The notes below the pieces were generated by a model. That model was given only the letters and a program-made list of their open reading frames with translations, had not been told where the DNA came from and did not search any database. This document shows positions 29,992-39,104 of a stretch of DNA of 64,000 nt, one piece after another; position 1 is the stretch's first letter, and the number at the start of each line of letters is the position of its first letter. The translations under genes and the position numbers were made by a program. The DNA comes from Vagococcus allomyrinae (GTDB lineage: Bacteria > Bacillota > Bacilli > Lactobacillales > Vagococcaceae), in assembly GCF_017829975.1 (NCBI RefSeq), contig NZ_JAEEGA010000017.1, forward strand, positions 62,001-126,000, read 5' to 3'.

Positions 29992-30348
29992 TTACTCTAT
30001 TATCTGTTTGAGACTTTGTTCAAAAATGGCAGAAACATGGTTGTCAATCAAAGAATAGTAGACAATCTTTCCCTCTCGTCGATTCTTTACCAAATTGGCA
30101 AGTCTTAATGTTTTTAATTGATGAGAAATTGCCGATTTCGTCATGTTCAATAGAACCGCTAAATCACAGACGCACATTTCACTTTCGTATAGCGCATGGA
30201 GTATTTCTAATCTAGTTTTATCTGCAAAGATCTTATATAGGTTAGATAGATCAACCATTACTTGCTTTTCAGGCATAGCCTTTTTGACCTTTTCTACAAT
30301 CTCCTCATGGATGATTTCACAGTCACATATTACTTCTTGCTTATTCAT
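29992..30348 (-). CDS. cadC: ArsR/SmtB-family metal repressor (CadC type)
   Basis: 118 aa from the ATG at 30348. Winged helix with the alpha-3 metal motif EMCVCDLAVLLN and the recognition helix TKSAISHQLKTLRLANLV. The N-terminal cysteines in VICDCE match the second half of the CadC alpha-3N site, which binds Cd/Pb/Bi. DNHVSAIFEQ at the end resembles the alpha-5 region. Metal binding should release it from the dyad at 30362-30381 and switch on the pump gene downstream. Confidence 0.92.
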   Translation of the reverse strand: MNKQEVICDCEIIHEEIVEKVKKAMPEKQVMVDLSNLYKIFADKTRLEILHALYESEMCVCDLAVLLNMTKSAISHQLKTLRLANLVKNRREGKIVYYSLIDNHVSAIFEQSLKQIIE

Positions 30349-30361
30349 CTTTCCACCCCAT

Positions 30362-30412
30362 AGTTGAGTAATCATTCAACTGTATTATGAGCCTTTTACT
30401 CTAATATGTCAA
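30362..30412 (-). promoter_or_regulatory. cadCA promoter and operator
   Basis: Minus-strand TTGACA (30407-30412), 17 bases, CATAAT (30384-30389). The dyad AGTTGA-N8-TCAACT (30362-30381) overlaps the transcription start, the usual position for CadC/SmtB binding. Confidence 0.72.
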
Positions 30413-30543
30413 TGTTCTCATCGACTACACACCAATAACGTGATTAATCACCATGCCTAACATACCTTCTCATTGAAATTGGAGATCCTCAATAAAAGTA
30501 AAACGTTATCATTTTTTTAGTAAACCTAAATCATGTTACAATA

Positions 30544-30614
30544 AAATCAGGTCAATTAATCACCTTTTGCAACCAGATTTGCAACCATTTACCTCATATT
30601 AATTGACCTGATTT
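30544..30614. repeat. 17-bp perfect inverted repeat enclosing a repeated TTTGCAACCA
   Basis: AAATCAGGTCAATTAAT (30544-30560) is exactly complementary to 30598-30614. The 37-base interval holds the decamer TTTGCAACCA twice, 12 bases apart. No coding function. It is upstream of the XRE membrane regulator and could be an RNA hairpin, an operator array or a recombination site. Confidence 0.7.
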
Positions 30615-30783
30615 CCATCTTTCATTTCTAGTGTGAGATGAACATTCAGATGGCTCAATCCCGATATATCAGTTTTTTTTCACCCGTAACCACATGTATA
30701 CATTCACTTTACTTCATGTGTACACTCATATAGACAGACAAAACTTGTCACTATCACTTAATCTAGATTTAGGAGGCAGCAAA

Positions 30784-31359
30784 ATGAACTTTAGTAAGCA
30801 ATTGAAACTTTATCGTGAAAGAGATGGTTTTTCCCAAGAAGCTCTAGCAGAAAAAATTTATGTGACGCGCCAAACAATTTCTAAGTGGGAGAACGATCAC
30901 ACTTACCCCGATATCCACAATTTGATTGCCCTAAGTGCTCTTTTTGATGTTACCTTAGATGAACTAGTCAAAGGAGATCTTGAAATAATGAAAAAAAACA
31001 TTGATGTTGAAAAGATGAATAAACTATCTTGGATTATGCTCATATTTATCGGGCTAATGTCCGTCTCTCTCGGTCCCTTAATAGTTCTTTGGGGATGGTA
31101 TGGCTTTATCATTCCGATGATTTTTTGGGGGATTTCGATGATCGCCGCCTTAAAATTAGAAAAGATAAAAAAAGCGAAAGATATCAAGACTTATGCTGAA
31201 ATTATTGCTTTTACCGAAGGCAAAGATATCGATGATATCAGGCGAACACGAGACAAAAAAAGAGACTTCTGGAATAAAGTAAAAATTGTTGTCACTTTTT
31301 CACTAATAGTAGGAGTCATTACTGCACTGAGTGCTTTCCTGTGGAGCTGGCTTTCTTAA
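30784..31359 (+). CDS. XRE-family regulator with C-terminal membrane segments
   Basis: 191 aa from the ATG at 30784 behind AGGAGG. Residues 1-65 are a Cro/C1-type HTH (QLKLYRERDGFSQEALAEKI, then TRQTISKWEND, then LSALFDVTLDELV). Two adjacent hydrophobic stretches follow (about residues 82-122), then a charged region, and a final hydrophobic stretch at the C-terminus. Membrane-anchored regulators of this kind are common in Firmicutes, often near stress or bacteriocin genes. The target is unknown. No operator assignment is possible beyond the inverted repeat upstream. Confidence 0.82.
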   Translation: MNFSKQLKLYRERDGFSQEALAEKIYVTRQTISKWENDHTYPDIHNLIALSALFDVTLDELVKGDLEIMKKNIDVEKMNKLSWIMLIFIGLMSVSLGPLIVLWGWYGFIIPMIFWGISMIAALKLEKIKKAKDIKTYAEIIAFTEGKDIDDIRRTRDKKRDFWNKVKIVVTFSLIVGVITALSAFLWSWLS

Positions 31360-31400
31360 CCATCGCTGACAAAAATTGTTGCTCTAGATTTACACTCACG

Positions 31401-31427
31401 AGCCAGTCAAACCCGACTGGCTTTTTT
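31401..31427 (+). terminator. Terminator after the XRE membrane regulator
   Basis: AGCCAGTC/GACTGGCT stem with a 6-base loop and a T6 run. Confidence 0.85.
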
Positions 31428-31570
31428 ATGGTTTAAAACTAATATTGCGAAAGAACCTTTGCGACTAACTAAAGCTAAAAAATAGCTCTTACTTCTATCC
31501 CAAACTGTCCACCAATTTACTAAAAACAATGTTTATCGGCCATCCTTCTTTCAATTTGCCTATGAGGGCG

Positions 31571-31599
31571 TTTATAATAAGTTCTAGCTATGATATAAT
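31571..31599 (+). promoter_or_regulatory. Possible promoter of the ClC-family gene
   Basis: TATAAT at 31594-31599 with a poor -35 (TTTATA, 31571-31576) at 17 bases. Confidence 0.4.
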
Positions 31600-31650
31600 C
31601 TAGTGACGTGATTTTATGATTCTTAACAGACACAGAGGAGGATAAAACAC

Positions 31651-32862
31651 ATGAGCAAACTAGCTTTGAGCATTCGCATTGCTATTTATGGCATCTTTTT
31701 GAGCACCCTGATTGGTGCAATTTCCTTTAGCTTCATCTATTTAGAAAGCAATGTGTCACATCATTTATGGCATCTTCTTTTAAATAACCAGACCTTCAAG
31801 CCGTTCATCATCTTATTGTATTGTCTACTTGGCGGTTTAATCGTAGGTAGCTTGCGGGCACGCTGGGGCGACTACCCACAAACCGCCCACCAGATTATTC
31901 ACCAGTTAAAGGCACAACAGACGGTTAATTACCGACCTGTTTTTAAAAGCTTAACCGTTGCTTTACTGATTTTAATCTTCGGTGCTGGTGTCGGACCTGA
32001 GGCCGCCTTACTAGGTGCGATCGTGATGCTATCTGTTTGGCAAGCTGACAAACTCAGGTATCTCGTTTATCATCAAGAAAGTTTTGTCGCGCTACGTCCA
32101 CTGCAGCGACTGAAGCACATGCTCCATCCAACGCGCTATTTATCAACTTATGACCCTAACTTTGCCAACAAAAAGTTAGTTTTAATAAAGAAGTTCATCA
32201 TTTTCTTATTTATTATCAATGGGCTATTGGCTTTTATTAGTTTAATGAAACGAACGAATCAGCCTTCTTTTATCAGTAACATGGGTCAGACTCAGTGGCA
32301 ACTAACTGATTTATGGTTATTTTTCCCTTTAATTGTTTTGGGAATCTTAGCTGGTAAGCTATACCATCTCTTCCAAAAAAAGATGGCGACTTGGCTGTCT
32401 TTTTGGCCCGATCAGCCGATCAAAAAAGCCTTACTCGGTTCTCTGGCGATTTTCATCATTGGCACATTTACACCCAATTTACTCTTTTCAGGACAAGTAA
32501 CGTTGGGAACCGTTCCGACTGAGTTTGGTCAATTTTCTGTCTTACAGCTATTACTAGTTGTCAGTTTAAAGCTAATCTTTTTGCAAATTTGCTTACATAC
32601 TGGCTGGATTGGTGGGGATATTTTTCCCATCGTCTTTTCAGCAATTATACTCGGCTTCGGCACATCACAACTGTTACCTAACGTTGATACAACGTTTATT
32701 GTGGCAACAGTTGCCACTGCGATGGCTGGGTCCATTCTAAACTCACCACTTGGTGTGGCTATTTTTATCTCCTTATTTTTTCCTGTTCAAATTTTACCAG
32801 TTACCTTACTGACTGGCCTATTACTACAGGTGATTCAAAATAAAAGAAAGCAAATCGAGTGA
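31651..32862 (+). CDS. ClC-family chloride/anion channel or transporter
   Basis: 403 aa with about ten hydrophobic segments. The conserved pore segment reads IFGAGVGPEAALLGA, where classical ClC exchangers have GREGPxxQ. The Glu therefore follows GP instead of preceding it, as in the YfeO-like branch as I recall it. The GWIGGDIFPIVFSAIILG segment corresponds to the GxxGGxFxP motif. A GAGGAGG site precedes the ATG. Ion selectivity and whether it is a channel or an exchanger cannot be decided. Confidence 0.85.
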   Translation: MSKLALSIRIAIYGIFLSTLIGAISFSFIYLESNVSHHLWHLLLNNQTFKPFIILLYCLLGGLIVGSLRARWGDYPQTAHQIIHQLKAQQTVNYRPVFKSLTVALLILIFGAGVGPEAALLGAIVMLSVWQADKLRYLVYHQESFVALRPLQRLKHMLHPTRYLSTYDPNFANKKLVLIKKFIIFLFIINGLLAFISLMKRTNQPSFISNMGQTQWQLTDLWLFFPLIVLGILAGKLYHLFQKKMATWLSFWPDQPIKKALLGSLAIFIIGTFTPNLLFSGQVTLGTVPTEFGQFSVLQLLLVVSLKLIFLQICLHTGWIGGDIFPIVFSAIILGFGTSQLLPNVDTTFIVATVATAMAGSILNSPLGVAIFISLFFPVQILPVTLLTGLLLQVIQNKRKQIE

Positions 32863-32886
32863 TCTTACCGATTTGCTTTCTTTTTG
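32846..32886 (+). terminator. Terminator overlapping the end of the ClC gene
   Basis: 12-bp perfect stem (32846-32857 with 32869-32880) and a T5 run. The left arm is inside the coding end, and the stop codon is in the loop. Confidence 0.85.
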
Positions 32887-32964
32887 TAAATATAGAGAGA
32901 TTCTTCTTTCCCCAAAAGAGCACAGATGACCCTTTAATGCGGCCTACCTTACTTTTTTGGACGA

Positions 32965-33363
32965 TCAGCGTAGATTCTCGCCTCTTTCACGATGGTAAAT
33001 AGCGATATTAGCCGTCTCCTGATTGTTCAATTGTTGTAATTTACCTAAACTATGGCTAATTTTTCCGAGCTTATAGCGGCTAATACCTAATGGCATTTCT
33101 TCATCTTTTAGCATTATCCCGATAGAGTTAAACGCCGGAAAATAGCTAATATCGCCTTCGGTTGAGTACTCTTTGAAGGGACCTGTGATCACTAAATCAA
33201 CAGGCTCAGAAAAATACCAGTTTTTGTCGATACTTTTTTGAAAATACAACGGAAAAGAAAGCGGCTCTTTTGCAGTAATTTTTTTGATGTCTTCATTGAC
33301 TTCAATCTCTGACGTAACGTCCCCCATAATCAAATATAACTTAACATCAAATTCTCTACTCAT
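32965..33363 (-). CDS. Cyclophilin-like fold protein
   Basis: 132 aa from the ATG at 33363 (AAGGAAG upstream). The stretch VDLVITGPFKEYSTEGDISYFPAFNSIGIML, read in parts, follows the pattern of the bacterial cyclophilin-like domain (GDI-aromatic-pro-aromatic, then a strand and a final LGKI). It is divergent and no isomerase activity is implied. Such genes commonly sit beside flavodoxins and aldo/keto reductases, as here. It is the last gene of the MerR-AKR operon. Confidence 0.6.
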   Translation of the reverse strand: MSREFDVKLYLIMGDVTSEIEVNEDIKKITAKEPLSFPLYFQKSIDKNWYFSEPVDLVITGPFKEYSTEGDISYFPAFNSIGIMLKDEEMPLGISRYKLGKISHSLGKLQQLNNQETANIAIYHRERGENLR

Positions 33364-33400
33364 GGCCGCTTCCTTCATTTCCTTTACTATGTACAGCATA

Positions 33401-34706
<1,306 letters not shown>

Positions 34707-34757
34707 AAAATCACCTCAGCATTCTTCTTATTTTCTTTAATTAGCATCACAAGACAT

Positions 34758-34788
34758 ATTATAAAGTATAAAGCCCACTTTATAGCAA
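34758..34788 (-). promoter_or_regulatory. MerR-type promoter/operator of the regulator gene
   Basis: TTGCTA (34783-34788), a 19-base spacer, TATAAT (34758-34763) on the minus strand. The spacer holds the dyad TATAAAG-CCCA-CTTTATA (34767-34784), the classic MerR arrangement. Confidence 0.75.
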
Positions 34789-34817
34789 GAAAAAGATTTT
34801 TTGGTAGATGTTTTGAA

Positions 34818-35510
34818 TTATTGATCGCTCTGAAAATTGGATAACCATTCTTGAACGGCCCTCTGCGAGTCACTTACCTCGGTTCTTGAAACGGTGTAAC
34901 TGCTTGTTTCAATAACTGCATCTGGTTCTAAATCACGAATGATCTCTTCCGTATTTGCAAATCCACTGCCTCCGTGAGTGGAAAATAAGATGATATTTTT
35001 CCCTGAGAAGTCTTCGGCATCGAAAAAGCTATACATCGGCATCGGTAAATCTGACCACCAAATAGGGTAGCCAATAAAAATCGTGTCGTAATTAGCCAGA
35101 CTTTCTATGGAAGCTTTAAGGTTGGGTCGCGTTTTTTCCGCTTTTTCTTTTTCTGCCTGATTAACTAATTCATCATGATCTCCCGGATACGCTTCAACAC
35201 TCTCAACTTGATAACTATCACTGTTAATACTGTTGGCAATCCATGTAGCAATTTGTTCTGTATTTCCCAAGACTTCACCGTTTTCAACGACTCGACTTGC
35301 ACCAGCAACTGCATCTGTACCAGCCGTTTCTGGTTCTGAAAAATAAGCAACCAATACATTTCCATACTTTTCGTCCATTAAAATCTCGCTTGAAGCTAGG
35401 GGTGACTGATTCACATCCGACGTTGTTGCCGAATTGTTTATCGAGTCAGGCTGACAGCCAGATAGCATAACAATCATAACAAAACTCAGTAATATAACGA
35501 TTTTCTTCAT
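34818..35510 (-). CDS. Flavodoxin-like lipoprotein
   Basis: 230 aa. Lipoprotein signal with lipobox LSGC at residues 16-19, so it is anchored outside the membrane. The flavodoxin fold follows: NVLVAYFSEPE, a redox-type loop with GNTEQIA for FMN phosphate binding, FIGYPIWWSDLPMP, and LFSTHGGSGF. An extracellular flavodoxin is unusual. It lies 20 bases behind a second flavodoxin lipoprotein gene in the same operon, so electron transfer at the cell surface is plausible but unproven. Confidence 0.85.
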   Translation of the reverse strand: MKKIVILLSFVMIVMLSGCQPDSINNSATTSDVNQSPLASSEILMDEKYGNVLVAYFSEPETAGTDAVAGASRVVENGEVLGNTEQIATWIANSINSDSYQVESVEAYPGDHDELVNQAEKEKAEKTRPNLKASIESLANYDTIFIGYPIWWSDLPMPMYSFFDAEDFSGKNIILFSTHGGSGFANTEEIIRDLEPDAVIETSSYTVSRTEVSDSQRAVQEWLSNFQSDQ

Positions 35511-35530
35511 AGATTCACTCCTGCTTATTT

Positions 35531-36235
35531 TTAATTTTTATTAATCCAGGTAACTACTTTTTCTTGATTAGCCAACAATTCTTCATCTTGGATACTAAAG
35601 CTTTCAGCCACTGTGACATTGGGAAGCAATTCAGCAATTTTTATTAATGAATCCCCTTCACCATATCCAGCATTCGTAGAAAAAGAATAGACTATTTGAC
35701 CAGAGAAAAGTGATTCATAAGCCAGCAAAAAAGACATCATCGGATTAGATAAGGTCATTGCCCAAGTCTGATAGCCTAAGTAAATCGTATCATATTGTGA
35801 TAAATTCGGAATTTCTGTACTGATTTCCGGATATGCCTGATGCTCTCTTTCTTCATTTGCACGATTGACTGACGCGTCATAATCAGCTGGATAAGGATTA
35901 ACAATGGCCAGTTCAAGCAGATCTGCACCATTTTGGTTATGAATCATCTTAGCCAAATTTTCTGTATTTCCACTTCTGGAAAAGTAAATGATTAGACTTG
36001 TAGCCTCTTCTGTGATTATTCTGATGGGGCCTTCCTGCCCATTTGTATCCTGCCCATCTGAAAGGGCCCCTCTACCATATTCTGTTTCTCTCAGTGATAA
36101 ACGGTTTTCAGGTCTTCTAACAACACTGCTTCTCTTTTTATTGGGCATGGGTCCTTCTTCACTTCTTTCATTTGAGCCACATCCTACGAGGATTAGACTT
36201 AAAATAACACTACTTATGACTATTTTCACCTTCAT
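35531..36235 (-). CDS. Second flavodoxin-like lipoprotein
   Basis: 234 aa from the ATG at 36235 (GAGGGAAG upstream). Lipobox LVGC near residue 19, then a charged, Arg-rich linker of about 55 residues. The flavodoxin domain has SLIIYFSRSGNTENLAKMI (FMN phosphate loop), YLGYQTWAMTLSNPM and SFSTNAGYGEGDS. The phosphate loop is more canonical than in its neighbour. It differs enough from the neighbour that this is an old paralogue pair, not a recent duplication. Confidence 0.85.
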   Translation of the reverse strand: MKVKIVISSVILSLILVGCGSNERSEEGPMPNKKRSSVVRRPENRLSLRETEYGRGALSDGQDTNGQEGPIRIITEEATSLIIYFSRSGNTENLAKMIHNQNGADLLELAIVNPYPADYDASVNRANEEREHQAYPEISTEIPNLSQYDTIYLGYQTWAMTLSNPMMSFLLAYESLFSGQIVYSFSTNAGYGEGDSLIKIAELLPNVTVAESFSIQDEELLANQEKVVTWINKN

Positions 36236-36285
36236 TTGCACTTCCCTCTTCAAACTAAATCCCTGGGATTTCATTTAAAAAAACA

Positions 36286-36933
36286 TTAATAAAATGACGG
36301 TTTAGCAAACTCCTCAGAACCAGGTTCATATACACCAAGGCTTTGATTAGAAAATCGGGTATCATCTGCTACTAGGATATCACTGACTAATCGTGCCACC
36401 CCCTGTCTCGTTACTTCAGCCCCTACAAAAGCTTCTCCTTTCATAGTATAGGCATATGCCTCATTACCTTGCTCGTCATATAGCCATGTTAGTCGCAGAA
36501 GGGTGTAATCAAGTCCAGAATCTTCAATTAATTTACTAGAATCCTTTTGATCCTGATACAGTTTGCTATCGCCTGACATCTGTTGATTCCAACGACCAAA
36601 GGGGCCTACAACTTCATCATAAATACCTAAAACCGTCGCACCAATGATCTTTTTTACGCCAGCTTCTTTCATGATCGCTAAAATCATTGCAATTGCTTGC
36701 GGATCACCCATATCATTTAGATAAACCGTTTCGACGCCTTGCATCGCTTTGGTCATAGCCGAGTGATTTAAAAAGTCACCATCGACTGTTCGTTCTCTTT
36801 CAGGATCAAGCAGAATCATTCGTTTAGCGGCATTTCTTGCGTATAAAACCAATTCATTTTCTGTTTCCAAAATCTGATTGCGTTCAATCATCTTAGAAAT
36901 TTGCCCAGCAGCGCCTAAGACTAGTAACTTCAT
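36286..36933 (-). CDS. NAD(P)-binding protein (NmrA/SDR-like)
   Basis: 215 aa from the ATG at 36933 behind AGAGGAAAAG. Rossmann fold: LLVLGAAGQISKMI at the start, VDGDFLNHSAMTKAM, VETVYLNDMGDP and LDYTLLRLTWLYD. The longer open frame to 37161 crosses the promoter and is not coding. It is the first gene of the flavodoxin operon behind a MerR-type promoter, and probably supplies a redox or quinone-reductase-like function. Confidence 0.8.
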   Translation of the reverse strand: MKLLVLGAAGQISKMIERNQILETENELVLYARNAAKRMILLDPERERTVDGDFLNHSAMTKAMQGVETVYLNDMGDPQAIAMILAIMKEAGVKKIIGATVLGIYDEVVGPFGRWNQQMSGDSKLYQDQKDSSKLIEDSGLDYTLLRLTWLYDEQGNEAYAYTMKGEAFVGAEVTRQGVARLVSDILVADDTRFSNQSLGVYEPGSEEFAKPSFY

Positions 36934-36966
36934 CTTCTTTTCCTCTTTTCTTTTACGTCTGACAAA

Positions 36967-36997
36967 AGCATAAACTATAAAGTGGACTTCAAGGCAA
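36967..36997 (-). promoter_or_regulatory. MerR-type promoter/operator of the flavodoxin operon
   Basis: TTGCCT (36992-36997), a 19-base spacer, TATGCT (36967-36972). The spacer carries TATAAAGTGGACTTCAAG, matching the dyad of the MerR gene's own promoter. Confidence 0.72.
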
Positions 36998-37161
36998 GGA
37001 AAAACTTCCTTAATCAGTTTATTGATCGATTTTTTTGATAATCTATCAGATATGAGAGACAAAAAGAATGACTCAACAGAATCCGCTCCATTACACTTTC
37101 TATAACTAATTCGCCTATAGAAAACGAAATAAGGAACCGCTTCTCTCTGTCTGCCACCCAA

Positions 37162-37487
37162 AATAATGTCACTAGAAAAGATTCATCGCCTATCCTCAAC
37201 TAATACTGCGATTTTTCCTTAAATGCTGTATTTCCTATTTTATCCTTAACTTTCAGACAAGCACTGTCCCTCTCCTTTTAAATCAGCGATTACTGATCAC
37301 TGTCAAAAAAACACAGGAAAATTAGTCCTTTGTTTGGAAAGTTAATCGCTTTTTCGGAAATTTACTATCTCGACAACCTGATGGTTCTTGTAGTATAACT
37401 AGTAATAAGCGTACATATGACGGATTTAGCAATAGCATTCAAACCGTAACATTATGAAAATAACAAATACACTTCCTTTGACCACCT
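37162..37487. other. Gene-free stretch before the tandem repeats
   Basis: No convincing gene. Its last ~70 bases look like a decayed version of the repeat unit that follows. Confidence 0.5.
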
Positions 37488-38130
37488 AAATGTCGGGTTT
37501 AACAGGCATCCGTTTTATAACTTTTCCGCTAGCATTATTGAGGAAATAACGTTGATTTAACAGCTCCTATCACTTATCAACCATAACGAAAATCGATTTT
37601 TTTATGTCGGGTTTAACCCGACATGACCTCTTTTTTCCTAACAATAGTATAACAATTGCAATCGTATCAGCTGATCATTCGCGAAGATTTAACTATGGGA
37701 TTGACCAACATAACATGTTCATATTTTTTGATCACTTAAATGTCGGGTTTAACAGGCATCCGTTTTATAAATTTTCACACTAGTATTATTGAGGAAATAA
37801 CGTTGATTTAACAGCTCTAATCACTTATCAACCATAACGAAAATCGATTTTTTTATGTCAGGTTTAACCCGACATGACCTCTTTTTTTACAAACAATTGT
37901 ATAACAATTGCATTCATATCAGCTGATCATTCGCAAAGATTTAACTATGGGACCGATCAACATAACAAGTTCATATTTTTTGATCACTTAAATGTCGGGT
38001 TTAACAGGCATCCGTTTTATAACTATTCCGCTGGTATTATCGAGGAAACAACGTTGCTTTAACAGCTCTAATTACTTATCAACCATAACGAAAATCGATT
38101 TTTTTATGTCGGGTTTAACCCGACATGACC
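37488..38130. repeat. Tandem ~250-bp repeats (2.5 units) with alternating palindromes
   Basis: Units begin at about 37488, 37738 and 37990. Each begins with TGTCGGGTTTAACAGGCAT and, ~114 bases on, has a 21-bp palindrome with arms ATGTCGGGTT/AACCCGACAT around one T (37604-37624, 37855-37875 with one change, 38106-38126). A 12-bp palindrome AAAATCGATTTT and T-runs flank each large palindrome. They may be tandem small-RNA terminators or protein-binding sites. One unit can be read as a 62-aa ORF, which I do not accept as a gene. Confidence 0.85.
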
Positions 38131-38252
38131 CATTTTATTAAAAGAAATTAAATAACAAAAATCACTTTATGGTTATCACTGGCTATCTACTAGGCACTGC
38201 AACAAGTCTAAAAATAATGATATAATGTATAGAAGAAGGCGCTTTTATCAAA

Positions 38253-38393
38253 TATATACATCATGTTAAATAATCAAACATATAGTTCCATTGGATAATT
38301 CGCATAATCATCCGCCAAGAGTGGTACTTTCAGCTTTTTTCTGGCTGAAAGTTTAACGGTAAAGGATGATTATTTAACGGGAACTATATAGCT
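38253..38393 (+). repeat. 140-bp repeat element, copy A
   Basis: Nearly identical to the reverse complement of 40913-41053. Related ends TATAGTTCC and GGAACTATA, with an internal hairpin ACTTTCAGC/GCTGAAAGT near 38328-38352. Its GGGAACTATATA end faces the acetyltransferase gene. Confidence 0.85.
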
Positions 38394-38453
38394 ATTTTTG
38401 AATCAATTAAAGCCTTATTTGACGCCCTACACTAATCATCAAAGGAGATCATT

Positions 38454-39035
38454 ATGACATCTGAAAAAGAAAAAAGTTTTGCTGGCGAATGGTATGACCC
38501 CAATGGAGACTCAGACTTAATTGCCGAGCGAGAAAAAGCGATGGAATTGTGCCAGGATATTAATCTGTTACACATAAAAAACCCAAAAAGAGACAAATTT
38601 TTAACTGAATTATTTCCTCGAAAAGGGGATAATGTGGTTATCCTTAATCCAATTTGGGCCGACTATGGTCTTTATTCCACAATTGGTGATGGTACATTTA
38701 TCAACCACAATGCCTTTCTGATGGATGGAGGCACCATAACTATTGGTAAAAACTGCTTGATTGGCCCTAATTGTGGCATGTATACGGCGACTCATGCTCT
38801 GGATCCAATTGAGCGCCGAACAGGAATTGAAACGGCACTTCCTATTGTAATTGAAGATGATGTCTGGCTTGGCGGGGATGTCACGATTTTACCGGGTGTC
38901 ACGATCGGAAAAGGCAGCATCATTGGGGCAAAAAGTTTGGTTAATAAAGATATTCCTGCGAATGTGATTGCCGTCGGGAATCCTTGTAAGGTTCTCCGCG
39001 AGATAACGGATTCTGATAAAATTTTAACGACCTAA
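38454..39035 (+). CDS. maa: Sugar O-acetyltransferase (maltose/galactoside type, LbH fold)
   Basis: 193 aa, transfers acetyl from acetyl-CoA to a sugar hydroxyl. The N-terminal Mac domain (SFAGEWYDPNGDSDLIAEREKA) and the left-handed beta-helix of hexapeptide repeats (ITIGKNCLIGPNCGMYT, VWLGGDVTILPGVTIGKGS) are clear. The catalytic His is in TATHALDP. It is the only plus-strand gene of this small cluster and is preceded directly by repeat copy A. The precise sugar acceptor is unknown. Confidence 0.92.
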   Translation: MTSEKEKSFAGEWYDPNGDSDLIAEREKAMELCQDINLLHIKNPKRDKFLTELFPRKGDNVVILNPIWADYGLYSTIGDGTFINHNAFLMDGGTITIGKNCLIGPNCGMYTATHALDPIERRTGIETALPIVIEDDVWLGGDVTILPGVTIGKGSIIGAKSLVNKDIPANVIAVGNPCKVLREITDSDKILTT

Positions 39036-39050
39036 GTCTTGATAAACCCA

Positions 39051-39087
39051 AAGATGCTTCTCTCATTTTCGAGAGAAGCATCTTTTT
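39051..39087. terminator. Terminator between maa and the aldo/keto reductase
   Basis: 14-bp perfect stem (39051-39064 with 39071-39084) and a T5 run at 39083-39087. It can serve both converging genes. Confidence 0.88.
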
Positions 39088-39104
39088 ATCTTTCTGGCTT
39101 TCAA

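Noticed and set aside
36934-37161. N-terminal extension of the NAD(P)-binding gene
   Set aside because: It crosses the MerR-type promoter and is not Rossmann-like.
37874-38062. 62-codon ORF inside the tandem repeats
   Set aside because: It spans repeat and palindrome DNA, has no ribosome site, and its equivalent in the neighbouring unit stops early.
37488-38130. Possible CRISPR array in the tandem repeats
   Set aside because: Units are ~250 bp and conserved throughout, with no short repeat/unique spacer pattern and no cas genes.
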